From: Gemella sp. GH3
Lineage (GTDB): Bacteria > Bacillota > Bacilli > Staphylococcales > Gemellaceae
DNA length: 64,000 bases
Assembly: GCF_013415425.1 (NCBI RefSeq)
Contig: NZ_JACBYC010000163.1
Span: forward strand, 1-64,000
Direction: 5' to 3'
Below, piece by piece: positions 1-8,108 of this stretch (position 1 is the stretch's first letter; every line of letters starts with the position of its first letter). The translations under genes were made by a program, and so were the position numbers. The notes beneath the pieces are model-generated. The model was not told the DNA's origin and did not search any database. It saw nothing but the letters and a program-made list of their open reading frames with translations.

Positions 1-1472
1 CCTATAGTAGTTGATAAAGATTTTTTCTCTAAAGTTTTGGTAACTTTGAAAGTATCATAACAAATATAGTTCAGAACGTGTTGCTTATAGATATTATCAA
101 AATTAGTTAATTTAGTTTTTAATATATTCATTACTTCTACGGCTAAATTATTATCATCAAATTTTAAAATATTTTCTAGTAGTTTAATTAATCTATGATT
201 TTCTATTGATAAATCTTTATCTATATGAACATTTAAATTATAATTTTTAAATATATATTTATATTTTTCATAATCACTATTACGATAAAGAATAGCAATA
301 TCTTCATTTTTTAATTTTAACTCTTTGTCTTCATATTCTTTTTTTATCTTTATAATATTTCTAGCTACTTGCTTTATTTCTAGCTCCATATCGTCTGCTT
401 CAAACACTTGAACACTATCATCAAAAATATTTGTTTGTGATTTCAAAATTTTAGGATATTGATCTACTAAATAAGCTAAAGAAAAATTATCTTTATATCT
501 ATTATCATAATTTTCTAAATTTTTACGCGCTAGTATTTTATTATTTTCTAATTCTAGTAGTATTTTATTAGCTTTATTATTATCTTGAACTATAGTTAAT
601 ATATTATATCTAGTTATTTTAAGTTTTTTTATTATATTATTTATATGTGCTATAATTTCATGAGATTTTCTGTATATATCTAAACTATAAGATACATTTT
701 TATAGACATCATTAAGAGAAAGATTATAATATTTTAAATTCAAAATATCATACCCTTTAATTAATTGTTCTAGATTACAATTAACATATCTACTTATATC
801 TGAAATTATAGATATTACCATTTTTTTACTATTCTTCACTAATTTCTCAATATAAAGATATTCTTTTGGAGTAAAGTTATAGTAGCCGTCTATATAAAAA
901 ATATAATTAGATAAATCTATATAATCTAAACAAAGCAATATATTATCTATATAGTCCGTTTTATCTAACTTTTTATTATTTTGTAATTTTAAATTGTAAT
1001 TAAAGTAAATTTCACTTATAGCTTTTACTTTTTCTTTATGGGAATCATTATCTAGATTATTTATATAATCATCTAATTGGTCTAAATCTATATTATATTC
1101 TTTTAATTCTTTTATTATATTGTCTACAATTTCTATAAAATTAACATCATTAATCATTCTATTAACTAAAAAATTGTTAGATTCTTTTAAATCTTCTGCA
1201 ATTTGTAGATAATAAAATAAATTGATTTCATCGGAAATTAACTTATTGTTATCAATCTCTTTTACAAGTTTTCTTGATAAAGAATTAAAGTTCGCTACGT
1301 CTATATTAAAAGTACCATTAAATCTATCACACAATATTCTCTCAAAGTTATAACCATTCTGTTCCGGAGTCAAAACAATAATTTTGCTATTATCTTTTTC
1401 TTTCGCTATTTCATTAATTATATGCTCAGTTTTACCTAAGCCACTTGGAGAAATTAATAATTCTAAATCCAC
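1..1472 (-). CDS. addB: AddB helicase-nuclease subunit, N-terminal part (runs off the window)
   Basis: AddB is one half of the AddAB helicase-nuclease that processes double-strand DNA ends for recombination (the RecBCD equivalent in Firmicutes). About 490 codons read through without a stop; the C-terminal end lies beyond base 1. The start is GTG at 1472-1470 with AAAGGAG seven bases upstream. The N-terminus has a degenerate P-loop (SPSGLGKT), and the region around residue 180 reads YIFYIDGYYNFTPKEYL, which matches the AddB family 'VDGFYxFTPxE' segment. A later stretch (VFEADDMELEIKQVARNI) also fits AddB. The C-terminal nuclease and iron-sulfur cysteines cannot be checked here. Only the truncated state is caused by the window edge; no internal frameshift was seen. 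Confidence 0.85.
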   Translation of the reverse strand, partial: MDLELLISPSGLGKTEHIINEIAKEKDNSKIIVLTPEQNGYNFERILCDRFNGTFNIDVANFNSLSRKLVKEIDNNKLISDEINLFYYLQIAEDLKESNNFLVNRMINDVNFIEIVDNIIKELKEYNIDLDQLDDYINNLDNDSHKEKVKAISEIYFNYNLKLQNNKKLDKTDYIDNILLCLDYIDLSNYIFYIDGYYNFTPKEYLYIEKLVKNSKKMVISIISDISRYVNCNLEQLIKGYDILNLKYYNLSLNDVYKNVSYSLDIYRKSHEIIAHINNIIKKLKITRYNILTIVQDNNKANKILLELENNKILARKNLENYDNRYKDNFSLAYLVDQYPKILKSQTNIFDDSVQVFEADDMELEIKQVARNIIKIKKEYEDKELKLKNEDIAILYRNSDYEKYKYIFKNYNLNVHIDKDLSIENHRLIKLLENILKFDDNNLAVEVMNILKTKLTNFDNIYKQHVLNYICYDTFKVTKTLEKKSLSTTI

Positions 1473-1540
1473 AATAATACTCCTTTCTTTATCTAAAAAT
1501 ATAATATAGCAATACTAAAATAATTAAGTTATATACAGAG

Positions 1541-1575
1541 AAGAAAGAAAATATATAAAATATACTTTCTTTCTT
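1541..1575 (-). terminator. Hairpin downstream of nrnA
   Basis: Arms AAGAAAGAAAGTATA and its complement (minus strand, one G-U pair) lie about 50 bases after the nrnA stop. The sequence after the stem is not U-rich, so this is a weak terminator or a processing hairpin. Confidence 0.45.
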
Positions 1576-1623
1576 AATTATTAAATATTTCTATATCCTA
1601 ATATTATTTATAACTATATAATA

Positions 1624-2601
1624 TTACTTAGTTGCTTTTTTATATTTAAATACTGCATTTGCCAAATCATCAAGTAAATCATCTAATTCATTCCAATCTT
1701 TAACAGTTGCTCCACTTGCTAATCTATGACCACCGCCATTATATTTTTCAGCTATACCATTAATAACAGGTCCTTTTGATCTTATACGAACTCTTATTTT
1801 ATTACCCTCATCTATAGCGAAACACCATGCTAAAAGTCCTTCTAGACTTCTTATCAAATTAACACCACTGGAAACTTCACCAGGTTCTATTTCATATTTG
1901 TCCATATCTTCTTTAGTTATTTTCAAATAAGCTACACCTTCATGATAGACAACATAATTTTCAAAAATAAATGCTCTAAATCGCATCATTTTCTCTGATG
2001 TAATATCTATCTTCTCTATTAATTCTACCATATCAAAATTGTATGTTAGTAACCTAGAAGCAATTAGCATAGTCTTTGAGCTAGTATTAGGAAATAAAAA
2101 TCTTCCTGTATCTCCTACTATACCTACATAAAGCAATTTAGCCGCCGTATCATTTAGTCTTATATCGTATTTTTTATTAAGATAATCATAAAAATCGTAT
2201 ATTAATTCACTACAAGAAGATACATTAATATTTACTAAATTAATATCTCCATAATTATCTAAAGGCGGATGATGATCTATTTTGATTAAAAAATTATTAT
2301 CACTAAATAATTTACCATCTATTCTAGGATAATTAGCTGTATCTGTAACTATAACTAATGCATTATTATAGTCTAATTCTTCTACTTCTTTTGTAGAAAA
2401 CAAAAATGATAGTGAAGGAGATTCTTTTCCTACTAAAATAACTTCTTTATCTGGGAAATTATACTTTATTATTTCTGCTAATGCTCCTTGTGATCCATAC
2501 GCATCTGGATCAGGTCTTTCATGTCTATGTATTATTATTTTCTTATTTTCTTTTATTTTTAAATATATACTATCGTACAATTCTTCTAAATTTTCTATCA
2601 T
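1624..2601 (-). CDS. nrnA: NrnA-type DHH/DHHA1 oligoribonuclease / pAp phosphatase
   Basis: A DHH-family phosphoesterase of 325 residues, the usual NrnA (YtqI) length. In Bacillus NrnA degrades short oligoribonucleotides and hydrolyses 3'-phosphoadenosine 5'-phosphate in the cytoplasm. Visible metal-binding motifs are RPDPD with Asp31/Asp33, VTDTAN with Asp87, and the DHH triplet at 109-111. The C-terminal DHHA1 substrate-binding motif GGGHRLASGA begins at about residue 289. It lies 18 bases downstream of the YtoI-like gene on the same strand, the same pairing as ytoI-ytqI in Bacillus, so the two are probably co-transcribed. Assignment is by motifs and neighbourhood; RNA versus pAp preference cannot be read from sequence. 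Confidence 0.9.
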   Translation of the reverse strand: MIENLEELYDSIYLKIKENKKIIIHRHERPDPDAYGSQGALAEIIKYNFPDKEVILVGKESPSLSFLFSTKEVEELDYNNALVIVTDTANYPRIDGKLFSDNNFLIKIDHHPPLDNYGDINLVNINVSSCSELIYDFYDYLNKKYDIRLNDTAAKLLYVGIVGDTGRFLFPNTSSKTMLIASRLLTYNFDMVELIEKIDITSEKMMRFRAFIFENYVVYHEGVAYLKITKEDMDKYEIEPGEVSSGVNLIRSLEGLLAWCFAIDEGNKIRVRIRSKGPVINGIAEKYNGGGHRLASGATVKDWNELDDLLDDLANAVFKYKKATK

Positions 2602-2619
2602 TAAACTCTATTCTCTTTT

Positions 2620-3927
2620 CTAGTTTCTTTGGAATACTTGACAAGTTACTAAAGCTTTTGCCACTAAATCATTTTTATCATATACTTCTACATCAAATTT
2701 TGCAGATTTTCTTCCTATGTCCATTATCATAGTTTTTGTAGTAATAATTCTATCTAAAGGTACTGTACGAATAAAGTACACATTAACACTTTGCATTAAT
2801 ACTTCACTTCTATTGTAATTATAACTAGTAATATGCACAGATTCATCAATTATACTAAGAAGTGCAGAGCGTGAGAATGTTCCGAACTGATCTAACATTT
2901 GAGGAATTACTTTGATTTGCAGTCCATCTGCCCTTGACACTATACCTTTACGAATAATTTCATCAAAAGTATCACTATGTTGATTTTCTTGATATCTATT
3001 GTTTGTTAACATAGAATTTATAACAATTTTTCTAGTAACAACTCCTAGTAATGTATTTTTTGAATCTATTACTGGCATCAATTCGAATCCTTCTAAAAGC
3101 ATAGTATTAGCTACTGAAGAAACAGGATCATTTAATTCTGTAGTAGTTACTCTTCTTTCCATTACATCTTTTATTGATGTTGATCTATCTTGTAAAAATA
3201 CATCACGAGCAGTTACTATACCCACTAATTTCCCATATTCATTAACTACTGGAAATCTTGTATGACCAACTTTAAGTTGTAAATCATACCAATCTTCTAC
3301 TGTTGCATTAATACCTATTGTATATATATGATCTTTTGGTAAGTAGATACTATCTACTGTAACAATATCTCTCTTTATAATTTGATCATTTGTTACTCTA
3401 TTTATTAAATGCGCTACCGAAAATGAATCATGAGGTGTAATTATTAAAGGTAAATTTTTAGAATCTGCTACTTTTTTTATGTCATCACTAGGTACATATC
3501 CACCTGCTACAAGAATAGCACAATTTTTCTCTAATGCCATTGATATAACATCTGGTCTATTACCTACTATCAACAATGTACCTTTTCTAATATGTTGGCT
3601 AACTTGTTCTGTATCCATTGCTCCTATTGCAAAATCTTGGACTATTTCGTGAATACCACCTCGCCCAGCAATTAACTGACCACCAACTATATTAACTATC
3701 TCAGAATAAGATAACTTTTCCACATTATCTCTTTCTTTTTTCTGTATCCTTACTGTCCCTACTCGCTCTATTGAAGATACAAAACCTCTATTTTCTGATT
3801 CTTTTATTGCTCTGTATGCAGTTCCTTCACTAACTTTCAAATCTTTGGCTACTTGTCTAACGGATATTTTATTTCCTATTGGTAGACTTTTTATATACTC
3901 TAAAATTTTTTGATGTTTAGTCTTCAT
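2620..3927 (-). CDS. YtoI-like regulator: wHTH, DRTGG, two CBS, hotdog domain
   Basis: A 435-residue multidomain protein with the YtoI architecture: a winged helix-turn-helix in residues 1-60 (ISVRQVAKDLKVSEGTAYRAI), a DRTGG domain at roughly 70-180, paired CBS domains at roughly 190-310, and a C-terminal thioesterase-like hotdog region. CBS pairs usually sense adenine nucleotides, so a nucleotide-responsive transcription regulator is a fair inference, but no target or ligand is established. The start is supported by GGAGGGA ten bases upstream. It precedes nrnA, as in Bacillus. Its promoter region carries two palindromes (see separate entries), compatible with autoregulation. Confidence 0.8.
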   Translation of the reverse strand: MKTKHQKILEYIKSLPIGNKISVRQVAKDLKVSEGTAYRAIKESENRGFVSSIERVGTVRIQKKERDNVEKLSYSEIVNIVGGQLIAGRGGIHEIVQDFAIGAMDTEQVSQHIRKGTLLIVGNRPDVISMALEKNCAILVAGGYVPSDDIKKVADSKNLPLIITPHDSFSVAHLINRVTNDQIIKRDIVTVDSIYLPKDHIYTIGINATVEDWYDLQLKVGHTRFPVVNEYGKLVGIVTARDVFLQDRSTSIKDVMERRVTTTELNDPVSSVANTMLLEGFELMPVIDSKNTLLGVVTRKIVINSMLTNNRYQENQHSDTFDEIIRKGIVSRADGLQIKVIPQMLDQFGTFSRSALLSIIDESVHITSYNYNRSEVLMQSVNVYFIRTVPLDRIITTKTMIMDIGRKSAKFDVEVYDKNDLVAKALVTCQVFQRN

Positions 3928-3977
3928 AATATAGCAATCCCTCCAACATTTCTGTAATATTATAATTTTTCTAGTAT

Positions 3978-4006
3978 ATTATATATTTTTTTCTTGCTTA
4001 ATGCAA
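3978..4006 (-). promoter_or_regulatory. Promoter of the ytoI-like gene
   Basis: Minus-strand TTGCAT (4006-4001), 17-base spacer, TATAAT (3983-3978), upstream of the 3927 start codon. The -35 lies inside a small palindrome, TCTTGC-TTAAT-GCAAGA. Confidence 0.6.
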
Positions 4007-4015
4007 GAATTATAC

Positions 4016-4055
4016 TGTATTGTATTATAATTACTGTTAAATATAATACAATACA
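4016..4055. repeat. Perfect 14-bp inverted repeat upstream of the ytoI-like promoter
   Basis: TGTATTGTATTATA (4016-4029) is perfectly complementary to 4042-4055 around a 12-base loop. There is no U-run, and it lies just upstream of the -35. It looks like an operator rather than a terminator. Confidence 0.6.
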
Positions 4056-4100
4056 AAAATATTATTAAAACTTTTTTTTCTTGTTACATAATATATAATA

Positions 4101-4128
4101 AAAAGGATAGTTTTGATACTATCCTTTT
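4101..4128 (-). terminator. Terminator after purR-glmU
   Basis: Perfect 11-bp stem AAAAGGATAGT/ACTATCCTTTT with a 6-base loop, 12 bases after the glmU stop. The arm's A/T ends provide the U-tract. Confidence 0.8.
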
Positions 4129-4140
4129 TATTATATTTAT

Positions 4141-5520
4141 TTATAATTTTCTACCAGCTGGTAGTTTTTTTGCATATCCTTCTTTGTTTTCTTGTTTTAC
4201 TCTAGCTATTACCAAACTATCATCTTCAACATCATCAGTAACAGTTGTTCCAGCAGCCACTACAACTCCATTTCCTATTTTTAATGGAGCTATTAAGTTA
4301 GAATTACATCCTATAAATGTATCATTTCCTATTGTAGTATTATATTTATTTTGACCATCATAATTTACTGTAATAGTTCCACAACCAATATTAGTATTTG
4401 ACCCTACTGTTGCATCTCCTAAGTAGCTAAGGTGTGCTGTTTTTGAGCCTTTGTCATATGTTGTATTTTTTAACTCAACAAAGTTACCTATTCTTACTTC
4501 ATCTGATAATTTAGTATTGTTTCTTAAGTGAGCATATGGCCCTACAAAAGAATTGTCTCCAACTATAGAATCTGTTATAGTTGATTGTAATATTTTTACC
4601 CCATCTCCTATAATAGAATTTTCTATATATGTATTTGGCTTTATTTTACAATCTTCTCCTATAATAGTATTTGATTTTATAGTAACATTAGGATAGATAG
4701 TTGTATCTTTTCCAATCTTTACATTCGGTGCTATATAAGTATTTGCTGGATCAACTAGTGTTACCCCTTGTAACATATGCAATGTATTTATTCTATCACG
4801 CATAACATTCTCTGCATAAGATAAAGATACTCTGTCATTAACTCCAAATGTTTCATCAAAATCTTCACACAAATATGTTTCTATTTTTTCTCCTGCTTCT
4901 CTAATTAATGTTAATACGTCTGGTAAATAATATTCTTGTTGTTTATTATCATTTTGTACCTTACCTATTAAATCAAATAATAATTTATTGTCAAAACAAT
5001 ATATACCTGAGTTAATTTCTTTTATTTTCTTTTCGTCTTCAGTTGCATCTTTTTCTTCTACTATTTTTAAAAATTTATTATCATTATCTCTTATAATTCT
5101 TCCATAAGCAAAAGGGTTATCTGCAAATGCTGTAAGAACTGTAGCTTTTGCTTCGCTATTCTCATGATGTGTTAACATATTGTCAACTGTTTCTGCCCTA
5201 ATAAGTGGTGTATCTCCATACATTATTATAGTAGTTCCTTCTTTATCTACTAATTTTTCTTTTACCACTTTTACTGCATGTGCTGTTCCTAATTGCTTTT
5301 CCTGTAAAACAAATTCACTTCTATTACCTACAGCTTCTTTTACCTTTTCTGCTCCACACCCAACTACAGTAATAACACGTTGCATATTTAGATTTTGAAT
5401 ACTATCTAATACTAACTCTACCATAGTTCTGTCACAAACTTTATGTAACACTTTATATAATTTCGACTGCATTCTCGTTCCTTTTCCTGCAGCTAATACT
5501 ATTGCAAATCTATTATTCAT
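4141..5520 (-). CDS. glmU: GlmU: bifunctional GlcN-1-P acetyltransferase / GlcNAc-1-P uridyltransferase
   Basis: GlmU makes UDP-N-acetylglucosamine, the entry precursor of peptidoglycan and teichoic acid, in two cytoplasmic steps. The 459-residue length is normal. The N-terminal pyrophosphorylase signature LAAGKGTRM is at residues 9-17, and the C-terminal half (from about 250) is a left-handed beta-helix of hexapeptide repeats carrying the acetyltransferase site. The ATG overlaps the end of purR by 8 bases, so the genes are translationally coupled. Bacillus has the same linkage with yabJ and spoVG between; both are missing here. A strong hairpin follows. Confidence 0.97.
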   Translation of the reverse strand: MNNRFAIVLAAGKGTRMQSKLYKVLHKVCDRTMVELVLDSIQNLNMQRVITVVGCGAEKVKEAVGNRSEFVLQEKQLGTAHAVKVVKEKLVDKEGTTIIMYGDTPLIRAETVDNMLTHHENSEAKATVLTAFADNPFAYGRIIRDNDNKFLKIVEEKDATEDEKKIKEINSGIYCFDNKLLFDLIGKVQNDNKQQEYYLPDVLTLIREAGEKIETYLCEDFDETFGVNDRVSLSYAENVMRDRINTLHMLQGVTLVDPANTYIAPNVKIGKDTTIYPNVTIKSNTIIGEDCKIKPNTYIENSIIGDGVKILQSTITDSIVGDNSFVGPYAHLRNNTKLSDEVRIGNFVELKNTTYDKGSKTAHLSYLGDATVGSNTNIGCGTITVNYDGQNKYNTTIGNDTFIGCNSNLIAPLKIGNGVVVAAGTTVTDDVEDDSLVIARVKQENKEGYAKKLPAGRKL

Positions 5521-6370
5521 TTCTAACCTCTTTTATATTGTCTTTATTCAATAATTGTTCTAGAGCATTTCCATTTTCTATCTCAAACTCTCCAGTATAT
5601 TCATTAATATTAGTTATTTTTGATAAATAAGTATACCTTTCATCATAAAATTGTTCTGCATTAAAACATTGTGATAATACTGCTATACCTACTACCTCAG
5701 CATCAAACTCTCTCATTAAAGTTTGCATACCAGTTATTATACCACCACCACGCAAAAAGTCATCAACAAGTAATACTTTAGACCCTTCTTTTAAACTTTT
5801 TTTGGATAACGCCATAGTCTCTATTTTCCTACTAGAACCAGACACAAAATTTATAGCCAATGTAGTTCCTTCTGTAACTTTATTGTCTTTTCTTATAATA
5901 ACTACTGGTTTATTTAATACAGAAGCTACCGCATATGCGACCGGAATACCTTTTGAAGCTACTGTAACTATAGCATCTATCTCTTTGTTCTGATAAATAT
6001 TTGATATCAAAACACCAATTTTATTCATTATTGAGGGATTTCCTAATATATCAGACATATATACATAGCCACCTGCTAGTAATCTGTCATTTGCCTTTAA
6101 CATTTCTAAAAATTCATCAACAATTTCAGTTGCTACTTTTGGACTAAGAACTGGTTGAAAAATGACCCCTCCGTTAACTCCAGAAAGAGTTTTAATATCT
6201 CCTATACTCTCTTCTTGAAAACTTGTTTTTATTATATGTATATCTTCACTAATTGATGATTTTGCCTGATTAAATTTAGAAACAAAATATGTTAGCGGAA
6301 TTAATTTGTTCGGATTTCGTAATAAGTATTCTGTCATTACTACTATCCTTTCGCTTCTTTTTAGTTTCAT
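5513..6370 (-). CDS. purR: PurR purine operon regulator
   Basis: PurR is a winged-helix protein fused to a PRT-type domain that binds PRPP and controls purine genes through PurBox operators. I choose the ATG at 6370 (285 residues, identical in length to Bacillus PurR, beginning MKLKRSERI). It has GGAG six bases upstream, whereas the in-frame ATG at 6382 has no ribosome binding site. The DNA-binding segment AKSSISEDI is near residue 36, and the PRPP loop (VLLVDDFLRGGGIITG) is at 199-214. No purine biosynthesis genes are in the window, so its targets lie elsewhere. A PurBox inside its own promoter implies autoregulation. Confidence 0.93.
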   Translation of the reverse strand: MKLKRSERIVVMTEYLLRNPNKLIPLTYFVSKFNQAKSSISEDIHIIKTSFQEESIGDIKTLSGVNGGVIFQPVLSPKVATEIVDEFLEMLKANDRLLAGGYVYMSDILGNPSIMNKIGVLISNIYQNKEIDAIVTVASKGIPVAYAVASVLNKPVVIIRKDNKVTEGTTLAINFVSGSSRKIETMALSKKSLKEGSKVLLVDDFLRGGGIITGMQTLMREFDAEVVGIAVLSQCFNAEQFYDERYTYLSKITNINEYTGEFEIENGNALEQLLNKDNIKEVRNE

Positions 6371-6417
6371 ACACTTCTCCATTTTATTAATTATAATTTT
6401 TATAAATTATATAGAAA

Positions 6418-6446
6418 ATAATATCACGATTGTTCGGAATAGTAAA
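6418..6446 (-). promoter_or_regulatory. purR promoter with PurBox in the spacer
   Basis: Minus strand: TTTACT (6446-6441), a spacer of exactly 17 bases, then TATTAT (6423-6418) with an extended TG. The spacer contains TATTCCGAACAAT (6441-6429), which differs from the PurBox consensus AWWWCCGAACWWT only at its first base. Binding there would occlude RNA polymerase. Confidence 0.65.
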
Positions 6447-6669
6447 GTAAAAAAACAGCTAATTTATATTTTTATATAACTAATACTAGTATATAATAGA
6501 AAAATATACTTAGTTTATAGTATATATGCTATTATAAAAACACGTATATTTACTCTAATACATTAAATATTTCCTTATTATACATCTATTTATTGATTAT
6601 TAATTTATTTTATAGTAAAATTTATCTTAAATATATAATTTTGAAAGAAAGAGGAAAAATATAAAATAT

Positions 6670-7983
6670 ATGGATCTCAGTATCTCAATTAAAATATTGT
6701 TAATTATTTTATTACTAGTAGGATCTGCACTTTTCGTTATGGCAGAATTTGCACTAGTAAAACTACGCCCTACAAGAATTCAAGAGCTTGCCAAAAATGG
6801 TAATAAAAAAGCAAAACTATTATTAGGAATGGTTGAGCATTTAGACAGCTATTTATCTGCAATGCAATTAGGTATAACTATAGTATCGCTTGGTTTAGGG
6901 TGGATTGGAGAATCAACATTTTTTGTATTATTTAGTCCAATTTTCAATTTTTTTAATATAAATGAGGCACTTAGTCATACACTAGCATATGTTATTTCTT
7001 TCTCATTTATGACACTTTTACATGTTGTCTTAGGAGAATTAGTACCTAAAACTATGGCTATACAAGATGCAGAAAAATCAGCATTTAGAGTTGCAAGACC
7101 AATATATATTTTCTACAAAATTACAAGACCAGTAGTATGGTTGCTAAATGCACTAGCTAACTTAATAACAAAAGCTTTAGGATATGATTCTGTTGCTGGT
7201 CACGGAGATATTCATAGTGAACAAGAATTAAGAACTATTATGAAATCTTCTCGTGCTCACGGACAAATAAACGATACAGAATATAGATATGTTGAAAGAG
7301 TTTTTGAATTTGATAACAAAATAGCAAAAGAAATAATGACTCCTAGAACAGAAATTGAAGCTATAGATTTAGAAGATTCATTAGCAGTGATAATGCGACA
7401 AATGAAACAAGAGGAATATACTAGATACCCCGTTGTTAATGACGGTGATAAAGACAATATAATCGGTATATTAAATGTCAAAAAATTGTTATTTGCAGAC
7501 AATAAAATCGAAACTACAAAAGATTTAGAAGAATTTATTACTCCTGCAATCAAAATTTTTGAGCATACTCCTATATCTCAAGTACTAAAAGTAATAAAAC
7601 AAAACAGAGAGCATATGATTATTATTACAGATGAATATGGTGGTACTAGTGGATTAGTTACTTTAGAAGATATTGTAGAAGAACTAACAGGAGAAATTAG
7701 AGATGAATTTGATGAAGATGAACAAAGCCTAATTAAAAAACTTAAAAATGGACACTACTTAGTTGATGGTTGGGTACCTATTCAAGATATTAATGCACTA
7801 TTTCACGTAAATATACCACACGAGGAAGTAGACACTATTGGAGCTTTTGTTTATATGCAAAAATATGAAGCAAAAGTAGGAGCTACTTACAAAATACAAA
7901 ATATAACTTTTAAAGTTAGAACTATTGATGATCAGCAAATTCGACAAATAGAAATTTGGAATGATGAAAAAGAAAATAGTTAA
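6670..7983 (+). CDS. CNNM/CorC (HlyC/CorC) family membrane transporter-like protein
   Basis: A 437-residue integral membrane protein with the classic order DUF21/CNNM transmembrane domain (about 1-190), paired CBS domains (about 215-330, including MTPRTEIEAID and VTLEDIVEELTGEIRDEFD) and a C-terminal CorC_HlyC domain (about 350-437). Family members are linked to Mg2+/Co2+ efflux; older 'hemolysin' names are not reliable. The ATG is about 14 bases from a GAGG motif, slightly far, but no better in-frame start exists before an upstream stop. It is divergent from purR and ends in its own terminator, so it is probably monocistronic. Confidence 0.85.
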   Translation: MDLSISIKILLIILLLVGSALFVMAEFALVKLRPTRIQELAKNGNKKAKLLLGMVEHLDSYLSAMQLGITIVSLGLGWIGESTFFVLFSPIFNFFNINEALSHTLAYVISFSFMTLLHVVLGELVPKTMAIQDAEKSAFRVARPIYIFYKITRPVVWLLNALANLITKALGYDSVAGHGDIHSEQELRTIMKSSRAHGQINDTEYRYVERVFEFDNKIAKEIMTPRTEIEAIDLEDSLAVIMRQMKQEEYTRYPVVNDGDKDNIIGILNVKKLLFADNKIETTKDLEEFITPAIKIFEHTPISQVLKVIKQNREHMIIITDEYGGTSGLVTLEDIVEELTGEIRDEFDEDEQSLIKKLKNGHYLVDGWVPIQDINALFHVNIPHEEVDTIGAFVYMQKYEAKVGATYKIQNITFKVRTIDDQQIRQIEIWNDEKENS

Positions 7984-8016
7984 TATTTAGACTTATCTAA
8001 ATATTAACTATTTTTA
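7975..8016 (+). terminator. Terminator of the CNNM/CorC gene
   Basis: A perfect 15-bp stem (7977-7991 with 7996-8010), 4-base loop, followed by TTTTTACTTTTT. The left arm includes the stop codon. Confidence 0.85.
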
Positions 8017-8108
8017 CTTTTTCACAAAAAAATAATATTATTAATGTAATTATAACATAGATATATGTTATAATAAGTAGTAACTAATTTTTTTAGAAGG
8101 ATTTGATT

